From an uncultured Eubacteriales bacterium (lineage in GTDB: Bacteria; Bacillota; Clostridia; Oscillospirales; CAG-382), in NCBI GenBank assembly GCA_934444645.1, contig CAKSCV010000035.1, positions 1 through 15,541 of the forward strand: a stretch of DNA of 15,541 bases. Reading direction: 5' to 3'. Below are positions 6,701 through 13,649 of this stretch, in pieces; position 1 is the first letter of the stretch; the number at the start of each line of letters is the position of its first letter. The notes under the pieces were generated by a model. The model did not search any database. It was not told where the DNA came from and saw only the letters and a list, made by a program, of their open reading frames with translations. A program made the translations under genes and the position numbers.

Positions 6701-6740
6701 TTTGGCGAACATATAAAAACAGTGCTGTGAACACAGCCAC

Positions 6741-6782
6741 ACACCGGGATGTGCCGAAAACGGCTTATCCCGGTGTTTTTTT
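6741..6782 (+). terminator. Rho-independent terminator after the LRR-like protein gene
   Basis: The outer stem is ACACCGGGAT (6741-6750) with ATCCCGGTGT (6767-6776). An inner GCCG/CGGC stem closes an AAAA tetraloop after a small internal loop. Seven T residues (6776-6782) follow on the plus strand. It lies about 40 bp past the stop codon. Confidence 0.92.
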
Positions 6783-6787
6783 GACAC

Positions 6788-6824
6788 AAAAACGCGGCGT
6801 AAAGAGTTTTCTTTACACCGCCGC
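6788..6824 (-). terminator. Probable minus-strand terminator for the recG-uvrA transcript
   Basis: GCGGC plus GTAAAG (6794-6804) pairs with CTTTAC (6811-6816) and GCCGC (6820-6824), with a 3-nt bulge. On the minus strand the stem is followed by GTTTTTG, a five-T run. It sits 250 bp beyond the uvrA stop codon, with a palindromic repeat in between. It is back to back with the plus-strand terminator at 6741-6782, so convergent transcripts are separated here. Confidence 0.6.
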
Positions 6825-6854
6825 AAACTGCCGCAAAGACTTATGTTTTCGGCC

Positions 6855-7009
6855 ACAACCCTTCCGACACGCTCCGCGTGCCACCTTCCCTTACACAGGG
6901 AAGGCAAAGTGCTGCCGCACAGTTGATGATAGTGGGAAAATACGGCTTTCGAAAAGCCTCTCCCTTGCGTAAAGGGAGAGGTCTGCCGCATGGCAGACAG
7001 AGGGATTGT
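6855..7009. mobile_element. MITE-like palindromic intergenic repeat
   Basis: The 155-bp segment begins with ACAACCCTTCCG and ends with the related inverse CAGAGGGATTGT. The left 50 bp and the reverse complement of the right 53 bp align along their length as diverged terminal inverted repeats. Each arm holds two perfect hairpins. On the left these are CACGC/GCGTG (6868-6880) and CCTTCCCT/AGGGAAGG (6884-6904). On the right they are CCTCTCCCTT/AAGGGAGAGG (6957-6981) and GTCTGCC/GGCAGAC (6981-6998). A fifth stem, GGCTTT/AAAGCC (6944-6958), overlaps the right arm. No transposase is encoded. Segments with the ACAATCCCTC terminus and a CCTCCCTT-type hairpin are, from memory, common between genes in gut Clostridia such as Faecalibacterium relatives. 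The orientation of movement and the parent transposase are unknown. Confidence 0.6.
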
Positions 7010-7042
7010 CCAAGGCACAACGCTACAAGCTGTTTTCATGTT

Positions 7043-7075
7043 CCGGCGGTGTAAGAAAAGCTCTTACACCGCCGG
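7043..7075. repeat. 14-bp perfect hairpin directly after uvrA
   Basis: CCGGCGGTGTAAGA (7043-7056) pairs perfectly with TCTTACACCGCCGG (7062-7075). It starts 5 bp past the uvrA stop on the minus strand, where a terminator is expected, but no T-run follows on either strand. Its core, GGCGGTGTAA, is shared with the terminator-like hairpin at 6794-6824 on the far side of the MITE-like repeat. It may protect the 3' end of the message, or be a terminator separated from its T-run. Confidence 0.55.
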
Positions 7076-7080
7076 TCATT

Positions 7081-10059
7081 TTATGCTTCCACTTTATCCG
7101 CTTTCTTTTTGGCTTTCGGCGCTTTATTCGCCGGAGTCACGTCCTTTTTTACAGTTTTCTTCGTCTCCTTCGTTGTTTTCGCTTTTTCCGGCTGCGCGGC
7201 CGCGTCATTCTTTTCAAGTGCTTCGGTATAGAATTCGCCCGACAGCATCTTCTTCAGATACTGCCCGGTATACGACTTTTCACATTCAGCCACTTCTTCG
7301 GGCGTTCCGGTCACGACCACGCTTCCGCCGCCATCGCCGCCCTCCGGACCGAGGTCGATGAGATAATCGGCTGTTTTGATCATATCCAGGTTGTGCTCGA
7401 TGACGACCACGCTGTTTCCGGCATCCACAAGGCGCGTCAGCACCTCGATGAGCTTTTCGACATCAGCGGTATGAAGGCCGGTGGTCGGCTCATCGAGAAT
7501 ATACATGGTCTTGCCGGTGCCGATCTTGGAAAGCTCAGCGGCCAGCTTGACGCGCTGTGCCTCCCCACCCGAAAGCGTGGTGGAGGATTGGCCGATCTTG
7601 ATATAGCCGAGTCCCACGTCCTGCAAGGTCTTTAAGCGGCGGTAGAGCTTAGGCAGATTGGCAAAAAACTCGCAGCCCTCGTCCACCGTCATTTCAAGCA
7701 CGTCCGAAATGCTCTTGCCCTTATATTTGACCTCTAACGTTTCGCGGTTATAGCGTTTGCCGTGGCAGGTGTCGCAGGTCACATACACGTCCGGCAGAAA
7801 GTGCATTTCGATCTTCAAGGTTCCGTCGCCCTGGCAGGCTTCGCAGCGGCCGCCCTTGAGGTTGAAGGAAAAGCGATCCTGCTTGAAGCCGCGGATCTGG
7901 GCATCTTGGGTAGAGGCAAACAATGCGCGGATATCGGTAAACAGCCCGGTATAGGTTGCCGGATTGGAACGCGGCGTGCGTCCGATGGGCGATTGGTCGA
8001 TGCTTATGACCTTATCTAACTGTCCGATTCCCTCCAAACGGTCATATTTGCCCGGCAGCGCATACGAACCGTTTAATTCTCTTGACAGCGCCGGGAGCAC
8101 GATGCCGTTGATGAGTGAGCTTTTGCCCGAGCCGGAAACGCCGGTGATACAGGTAAACACGCCGAGCGGAATTTTGACATCGATATGCTTTAGGTTATGC
8201 TCCGCCGCGCCGCAGACCTCAAGATATCTGCCGCCGCAGTCGCGTCTGGCTTCGGGAATGGCGATACGCCGTCTGCCTGACAGAAAATCGCCGGTGGCTG
8301 TGCCTTTTTTCTTCATGATCTCTTCGGGCGTACCGCAGGCAACCACGTTTCCGCCGTGAATGCCGGCGCCCGGACCGATATCGACGATATAATCCGAGGA
8401 AAGCATGGTTTCTTCGTCGTGTTCGACCACGATGAGTGTATTGCCGAGGTCGCGCAGCTTTTTCAAGGTTTCGATGAGCTTGGTATTATCCCGCTGGTGC
8501 AGACCGATACTCGGTTCATCGAGGATATACAACACGCCCATCAGCGATGATCCGATCTGGGTGGCAAGGCGGATACGCTGGCTCTCGCCGCCCGAAAGCG
8601 TTCCGGCGCGTCTGGCAAGCGTGAGGTATTCAAGGCCGACGCTGCAAAGGAAGCCGAGACGCTCACGGATCTCCTTCAAAATATCCTTGGCGATGACGGC
8701 GTTTTGGTGGTCGAGTGTGAGATTTTGGAAGAAATCGAGCGATTTTTTCACGGCAAGCTCGCACACCTCGGCGATATTGAAGCCGCCGACCGTGACGGCC
8801 AGTGTTTCCTTTTTTAAGCGTTTGCCGTGGCAGGACGGGCATTCGACGGTTTCCATAAACTGCTCATAATATTCACGCTGATCCGGCGAGTTTTCGCACA
8901 TTTCGTATCGCCGCTTGATATCCGAGATGATTCCGGCAAAGCTTAACGCATAGCCGCGATAGGAATACTTGATTTTTTCGCCGTTGCCGTAGTACAGCAT
9001 ATGCAGCGCCTTATCGCTCATTTGATTAAGCGGCGTGTGGATATCATAACCGAACGGCGCAAGAGCTTGATTGATGCCGCTGCCGCTCCACGAATCGGAA
9101 GAAATCGACTTAAAGCCGTTGCACACACATGCGCCCATGGCAAGAGACAGATTCTTATCCGGAAACAGCTTGTCCGGCGAAAACTCGAACTTTTCGCCAA
9201 GGCCGCCGCATTCGGCACATGCGCCGAACGGGCTGTTGAACGAGAACATGCGCGGTTCAAGCTCACCAAGGCTGACGCCATGCTCGGTGCAGGCAAAATT
9301 CTGCGAAAATAGCCGCTCTTTTTTGCCGTCGATCTCGCCGTCGTGCAGCGCGATGACGACAAGACCGCCGGCCGCCTTGCAGGCGTTTTCCACCGAATCG
9401 GAAAGCCGCGTGCGGATATCGCTCTTCATGACAAGGCGGTCGACCACCACGTCGATGTCGTGGCGCAGGTTTTTGTCCAAATCGAAGTTATCGGTCAGAT
9501 TATAGATGCCGCCGTCGACACGGACGCGCACATAGCCGCTTTTTAACAAATCGGCAAGCAGCTTTGCGTGCGTTCCCTTTTTCTGCTTGACAAGCGGTGC
9601 AAGGACATAAAATTTCGTGCCCTCGGGCAACCCCATGATTTCATCGAGAATGCTGTCGATGGTTCGCTTGACGATCTCCTTGCCGCAGATCGGGCAGTGC
9701 GGCGTGCCGCACCGGGCATACAAAAGGCGCAGATAATCGTAGATTTCCGTGACCGTTCCGACGGTGGAACGCGGATTTTTCGAGGTGGTCTTCTGGTCGA
9801 TCGAAATGGCCGGCGAAAGACCTTCGATGCGGTCAACGTCCGGCTTATCGAGCTGTCCTAAAAACATACGCGCATAGGACGACAGCGATTCGACAAACCG
9901 TCTGTGTCCCTCCGCATAGATCGTATCAAAGGCAAGCGACGACTTACCAGAACCGGAAAGTCCCGTGAACACCACCATTTTATCGCGCGGAATGGTGACA
10001 TCGATGTTTTTCAGATTGTTTTCCCGCGCGCCGTACACGCGAATGTATTTATTGACCAA
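7081..10059 (-). CDS. uvrA: Excinuclease ABC subunit A
   Basis: UvrA is the damage-sensing ABC ATPase of nucleotide excision repair; it dimerises and loads UvrB at lesions. The 992-residue protein has two ATPase modules. The first has Walker A GLSGSGKS (33-40), signature LSGGESQR (488-495) and Walker B ILDEPS (512-517). The second has Walker A GVSGSGKS (640-647), signature LSGGEAQR (829-836) and Walker B ILDEPT (854-859). Zinc-binding cysteine pairs lie at CPIC (122-125), CAEC (281-284), CPSC (407-410), CEAC (739-742) and CDTC (762-765). The usual protein ends near residue 945. Here about 42 extra residues rich in Lys, Ala and Thr follow, probably disordered. The initiation codon is TTG at 10059, preceded by AAAGGGAG with 6 bp spacing. 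recG lies 40 bp upstream on the same strand with no promoter visible between, so the two are probably cotranscribed. Confidence 0.97.
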   Translation of the reverse strand: MVNKYIRVYGARENNLKNIDVTIPRDKMVVFTGLSGSGKSSLAFDTIYAEGHRRFVESLSSYARMFLGQLDKPDVDRIEGLSPAISIDQKTTSKNPRSTVGTVTEIYDYLRLLYARCGTPHCPICGKEIVKRTIDSILDEIMGLPEGTKFYVLAPLVKQKKGTHAKLLADLLKSGYVRVRVDGGIYNLTDNFDLDKNLRHDIDVVVDRLVMKSDIRTRLSDSVENACKAAGGLVVIALHDGEIDGKKERLFSQNFACTEHGVSLGELEPRMFSFNSPFGACAECGGLGEKFEFSPDKLFPDKNLSLAMGACVCNGFKSISSDSWSGSGINQALAPFGYDIHTPLNQMSDKALHMLYYGNGEKIKYSYRGYALSFAGIISDIKRRYEMCENSPDQREYYEQFMETVECPSCHGKRLKKETLAVTVGGFNIAEVCELAVKKSLDFFQNLTLDHQNAVIAKDILKEIRERLGFLCSVGLEYLTLARRAGTLSGGESQRIRLATQIGSSLMGVLYILDEPSIGLHQRDNTKLIETLKKLRDLGNTLIVVEHDEETMLSSDYIVDIGPGAGIHGGNVVACGTPEEIMKKKGTATGDFLSGRRRIAIPEARRDCGGRYLEVCGAAEHNLKHIDVKIPLGVFTCITGVSGSGKSSLINGIVLPALSRELNGSYALPGKYDRLEGIGQLDKVISIDQSPIGRTPRSNPATYTGLFTDIRALFASTQDAQIRGFKQDRFSFNLKGGRCEACQGDGTLKIEMHFLPDVYVTCDTCHGKRYNRETLEVKYKGKSISDVLEMTVDEGCEFFANLPKLYRRLKTLQDVGLGYIKIGQSSTTLSGGEAQRVKLAAELSKIGTGKTMYILDEPTTGLHTADVEKLIEVLTRLVDAGNSVVVIEHNLDMIKTADYLIDLGPEGGDGGGSVVVTGTPEEVAECEKSYTGQYLKKMLSGEFYTEALEKNDAAAQPEKAKTTKETKKTVKKDVTPANKAPKAKKKADKVEA

Positions 10060-10099
10060 AGGAATCTCCCTTTCTTTTCATGTGCTTCATTTCTGTAAA

Positions 10100-12181
10100 T
10101 CATGACCGACTGTCCAACGTTTTCCTTGCCCATTCATCGGCAAGACGCACCAAAGCTGTATCGGTAATATCGGCAAGCCGAAACGTCAATTCGCCGCTTT
10201 GGCGTGTTCCGAAAAACTCGCCCGGGCCGCGAAGCTCCAAATCCTTTTCGGCAATGACAAAACCGTTTGCGGTTTTGCAAAGCACCTCCATACGCTTGGC
10301 AAACGCACTGTCGGCATTCTTTTTTTCCTTTTTCATAAGCGGCGAAAGCAATATGCAATACGCCTTATCGCTTCCGCGTCCGACACGGCCGCGCAGCTGA
10401 TGTAACTGCGAAAGCCCGAACCGCTCGGCATTTTCGATGAACATGACCGTCGCATTCGGCACATTCACCCCGACCTCGATGACGGTGGTCGAAACCAACA
10501 CATCGGTTTTGTGTGCGGCAAAATCAGTCATGATACGGTCTTTTTCGCTCGGCTTCATTTTTCCGTGAATGTAAGCCACACGCGTGTTCGTAAGCGGTGT
10601 ATTTCGGAGCGAATCTGCGTATTCGCGTGCCGAAGCAAGCTCATCCGGCAGATCTTCGGGATCCTCATTTTCGGCGAGCGGACAGACGATGTACGCTTGA
10701 TGGCCGTTTGCGACCTCCTCGGCAATGAACCTGTACACACGCATGCGCATTCCCGTGCCGACCGCGTATGTCTCGACAGGCTTGCGGCCTTTGGGCAATT
10801 CGTCGATGACGCTGATATCGAGGTCGCAGTATAAAATCATGGCAAGTGTGCGCGGAATGGGTGTTGCCGACATGACCACCGTGTGCGGCTTCAGACCGTG
10901 TGCACTTTTATGCTCGAGCGTCGAACGCTGCATAACGCCGAAACGGTGCTGTTCATCCGTCACGGTGAGAGCCAGATTGCGAAACACGACATTTTCTTCG
11001 ATGAGCGCGTGTGTGCCGACCGCAAAATCCGCCGACCCATCGGCAAGGCTTTCGAGAGCCGCGCGCTTTTCCGCCGCCTTCATGCCGCCGACAAGCAGCA
11101 CGGTTTTGATGCCGAACACCGCGAGCAGTTCGCTTAGCTCTTCATAATGCTGCCGCGCCAAAATCCCGGTCGGCGCCATGAGTGCCGCCTGTGCGCCGCT
11201 TTGCACGGCCGCATATACAGCCGCCGCCGCAACCACGGTTTTGCCGCAGCCGACATCGCCTTGGATCAGCCGTCTTGCCGGCCGCGTATAGGCGGCGTTT
11301 GCTCTTGCCTGCACACGCTTTTCCTCTTCGGGTGAAGCGACGGCGGTCGTATCCTTTAAGATGTCCTGTATCGCAAGCTTTTGCGCATGGGTGAGCGTAA
11401 ACGGCAATTCTGCGGTAAACGCACGCATATCCGGGTAACGAAGCCGCACGGCCTTTCCGGCACGCGCTTTTTGCCCGAGAAGCGACGTGCGGAGCTTAAA
11501 CGTATAGATTTCCTCAAAGGCAAACCGACGGCGTGCTTGGTCGAGTGCTTCCGGGTCTTTCGGAAAATGCAAGGAACAGAGTGCTTCGTACCGGTGCGGA
11601 AATCCGGTTTGCCGTAACAGCTCTTTGTCGAGCGTTTCTGCTATATCCGCCCCGTATGTTTCGAGTGTCTGCCGGATACAGCCGGAGAGGATTTTCTGCG
11701 TTAATCCGGCTGTCAACGGATAGATCGGCACAAACGGCGGCAAGGCGCTTGCTTCGGAGCACGGCTCGAATTCCGGTGAAGCCAGCGACAAGCCGCGCGG
11801 CGAACGCGTGAGTGTGCCGTAAAACCGGAATTTTGCGCCGACCCGGAAGGTATCCTTCAAAAACGGCCGGTTAAAAAACGAAACGCGCACCGTGCCGGTA
11901 TCGTCTGAAGCGGAAAAATGCTGCACCGACAGCGGACGTCCGGCCTTGCTCTTTAGACGTGCATTTGTAAGCGGCGTTGTGACGGTAAGCACAAAGGAAG
12001 CAGTCTCGCCGTCCGCCGCCTCGAAAACCTCTTTGACGTTGCCGCGGTTTTGATACGCACGCGGATAGTATTGCAGTAAATCCTCCAAGGAGTGAACGCC
12101 GACATCGGCAAACAGCTTTTCCCGTGTGGTGCTGACGCCCTTTAGCACCGTGACCGGCGTTTGGCTCAAATCCTGCGGCAT
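10100..12181 (-). CDS. recG: ATP-dependent DNA helicase RecG
   Basis: RecG remodels stalled replication forks and branch-migrates recombination intermediates. The 693-residue protein has an N-terminal wedge/OB region (about 55-140) that binds the branch point. The superfamily 2 motor follows: Walker A GDVGCGKT (308-315), DEQH (409-412), SATPIPRT (438-445), STTVIEVG (564-571) and QLRGRVGRG (595-603). The C-terminal coupling segment LRGPGEFFGTRQSG (650-663) is intact. About 20 extra charged residues (roughly 277-303) precede the Walker A motif compared with the usual short linker there. The ATG at 12181 is preceded by AAGGAGGG at good spacing. It is probably the first gene of a recG-uvrA unit and is divergent from the parvulin gene. 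Confidence 0.97.
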   Translation of the reverse strand: MPQDLSQTPVTVLKGVSTTREKLFADVGVHSLEDLLQYYPRAYQNRGNVKEVFEAADGETASFVLTVTTPLTNARLKSKAGRPLSVQHFSASDDTGTVRVSFFNRPFLKDTFRVGAKFRFYGTLTRSPRGLSLASPEFEPCSEASALPPFVPIYPLTAGLTQKILSGCIRQTLETYGADIAETLDKELLRQTGFPHRYEALCSLHFPKDPEALDQARRRFAFEEIYTFKLRTSLLGQKARAGKAVRLRYPDMRAFTAELPFTLTHAQKLAIQDILKDTTAVASPEEEKRVQARANAAYTRPARRLIQGDVGCGKTVVAAAAVYAAVQSGAQAALMAPTGILARQHYEELSELLAVFGIKTVLLVGGMKAAEKRAALESLADGSADFAVGTHALIEENVVFRNLALTVTDEQHRFGVMQRSTLEHKSAHGLKPHTVVMSATPIPRTLAMILYCDLDISVIDELPKGRKPVETYAVGTGMRMRVYRFIAEEVANGHQAYIVCPLAENEDPEDLPDELASAREYADSLRNTPLTNTRVAYIHGKMKPSEKDRIMTDFAAHKTDVLVSTTVIEVGVNVPNATVMFIENAERFGLSQLHQLRGRVGRGSDKAYCILLSPLMKKEKKNADSAFAKRMEVLCKTANGFVIAEKDLELRGPGEFFGTRQSGELTFRLADITDTALVRLADEWARKTLDSRS

Positions 12182-12232
12182 ATACAGTCCCTCCTTGTGG
12201 CAGATTCTCGTTTTCGAACACTTGTACTATAT

Positions 12233-12238
12233 ATTATA
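12233..12238 (-). promoter_or_regulatory. Likely -10 element for recG-uvrA
   Basis: On the minus strand a perfect TATAAT reads at 12238-12233, about 50 bp upstream of the recG start. No good -35 hexamer lies 16-18 bp further up; the sequence there is an A-run. The call rests on position and the perfect -10 only. The 194-bp divergent gap must also hold a plus-strand promoter for the parvulin gene. Candidates TATGAT (12313-12318) and TATGCT (12322-12327) lack a matching -35 and I do not call one. Confidence 0.45.
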
Positions 12239-12375
12239 CTCACGTTCGCGGAATATTTTTGTATAAATTGTAAATTGTGTGGTAAGTTCACACAGTTTTC
12301 ATATTGTAAAGGTATGATTAGTATGCTATCCGTTAAAATCAATAAAATGGATGATTATGAAAGGATTTTTTCACT

Positions 12376-13602
12376 ATGAAGACAAAAAAAATCGTTGCCA
12401 TGCTTCTTGCGGCTGCTATGGCTGCCGCTTCTCTTGCCGCCTGCAACAAAAATCCGATCGGCGACACACAAATCGGTGATTCCGAAAACAAGCCCGGCGA
12501 TACCAAAACTCCGTCTGCCGAAGGCGGTTTGACGCTTGAAGAGATTTCCAAGCAGATTGAAGCCAAGGTCGGCAAACAGGACGTGGATTCCAAGGTCGTT
12601 ATGACGCTTGACGGCTATGATGTCACCTATTCCGAATACCGCTACTATTATATCAACTATGTTAAGCAATTTGCCAACTATTACGGTGCCGATTACAACA
12701 CCAACGATGAATATAAGGCCGATTTCGACAAATATGTCAATGAAGCACTGAAAATGAACGGTCTTGTCGCAAATACCGCCAAAGAATACGGCCTTGCACT
12801 CACGCAAGAAGAATTCGACAACAACGTTCTCGCCACCTATGACAAGATCACGGAACAGTTCAAGAGCGATGATTCCGATGACAATTCGGAAGCTGTGCGC
12901 GTTTTGGATGAAACGTATGCCATCACGCCGTACTATATGATCATGAACGAATCCATCTACAACCTCTACAACAAGATTTACGAGGCTTTCTACGGTGTCG
13001 GCGGCACGAAATTCGAAGACATCAAAAAGCAGACGCTCGATTATTACAATGAAAACGGCTATATGCGTGCTAAACACGTTTTGATCAAGTTCCCGACCAA
13101 TGACGACGGTTCGGAAGTGACCGAAGAACAAAAAGCCGAAGCCAAAAAGAAGGCCGAGGAAGTCCTCGAAAAGGCCAAGAACGGCGAAGATTTCGATAAG
13201 CTCATCGAAGAATACAACGAAGATCCCGGCATGAGCACCTACACCGCCGGCTACTACTTTGGCGAAGGTGAAATGGTCGAACCGTTTGAAAACGCCACCA
13301 AGGCTCTTGAAGAAAACGGTATCAGCGAACTCGTGGAGACGACCTACGGCTATCATATCATCAAGCGTCTGCCGCTCAATGATGAAGATATTGTCAGCGC
13401 CGACAAATTCTCCGAGCTTGCCTATGCCGACCTCGACAATTTCTTTACCGACAAGATTGCTTCCACCGAGTTTGTCAAGAAGGACGATTTTGACGAAGCC
13501 GTCAAGCCGGTCCTCGACGAAGGCGAAACCTATCTTGCCGACCTTCTTCTCCAACAGCAGGCCGCAGGTTCCGACACCGGCGATGAAACCGATGCCGAAT
13601 AA
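12376..13602 (+). CDS. Parvulin-type peptidyl-prolyl isomerase lipoprotein (PrsA/SurA-like foldase)
   Basis: This is probably a lipid-anchored foldase on the outer face of the membrane that helps exported proteins fold. The 408-residue protein starts with a lipoprotein signal peptide: MKTKKI, a hydrophobic stretch of Ala, Leu and Met, and lipobox LAAC with Cys23 as the acylated residue. A Gly/Pro/Thr-rich linker follows (25-50), then a SurA/PrsA-type helical region (about 55-225) with a Tyr-rich segment around 81-105. The parvulin domain spans about 231-333 and is recognised by RAKHVLIKF (231-239), GEDFDKLIEEYNEDPG (270-285), AGYYFGEGEMVEPFE (291-305) and TTYGYHIIK (322-330). The C-terminus is acidic. 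The ATG has AAAGGA 10 bp upstream. The methyltransferase gene begins 47 bp later with no terminator between, so the two may be cotranscribed. A symbol is not assigned because PrsA and SurA-like paralogues cannot be told apart here. Confidence 0.9.
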   Translation: MKTKKIVAMLLAAAMAAASLAACNKNPIGDTQIGDSENKPGDTKTPSAEGGLTLEEISKQIEAKVGKQDVDSKVVMTLDGYDVTYSEYRYYYINYVKQFANYYGADYNTNDEYKADFDKYVNEALKMNGLVANTAKEYGLALTQEEFDNNVLATYDKITEQFKSDDSDDNSEAVRVLDETYAITPYYMIMNESIYNLYNKIYEAFYGVGGTKFEDIKKQTLDYYNENGYMRAKHVLIKFPTNDDGSEVTEEQKAEAKKKAEEVLEKAKNGEDFDKLIEEYNEDPGMSTYTAGYYFGEGEMVEPFENATKALEENGISELVETTYGYHIIKRLPLNDEDIVSADKFSELAYADLDNFFTDKIASTEFVKKDDFDEAVKPVLDEGETYLADLLLQQQAAGSDTGDETDAE

Positions 13603-13649
13603 GTGCCGGTTCAATCAATCAAAAAACAGAAAGAATCAACAAATACGTT

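Noticed and set aside
6365..7039. A 224-codon minus-strand frame running from the MITE-like repeat into the LRR-like protein gene
   Set aside because: It is antisense to the acidic Asp/Thr repeat, which gives an artificial Val/Cys/Gly-rich protein, and it crosses two terminators and a palindromic repeat.
7006..7635. A 209-codon plus-strand frame opposite the end of uvrA
   Set aside because: It lies over the well-conserved C-terminal ATPase module of uvrA, lacks a ribosome binding site, and its Arg/Phe-rich product is typical of antisense shadow frames.
12355..13614. A 419-codon open frame on the minus strand covering the parvulin gene almost completely
   Set aside because: It mirrors the codon pattern of the plus-strand gene, which has a lipobox and a recognisable parvulin domain. 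The antisense product is a repetitive string of hydrophobic and Val/Gly/Phe residues with no known domain.
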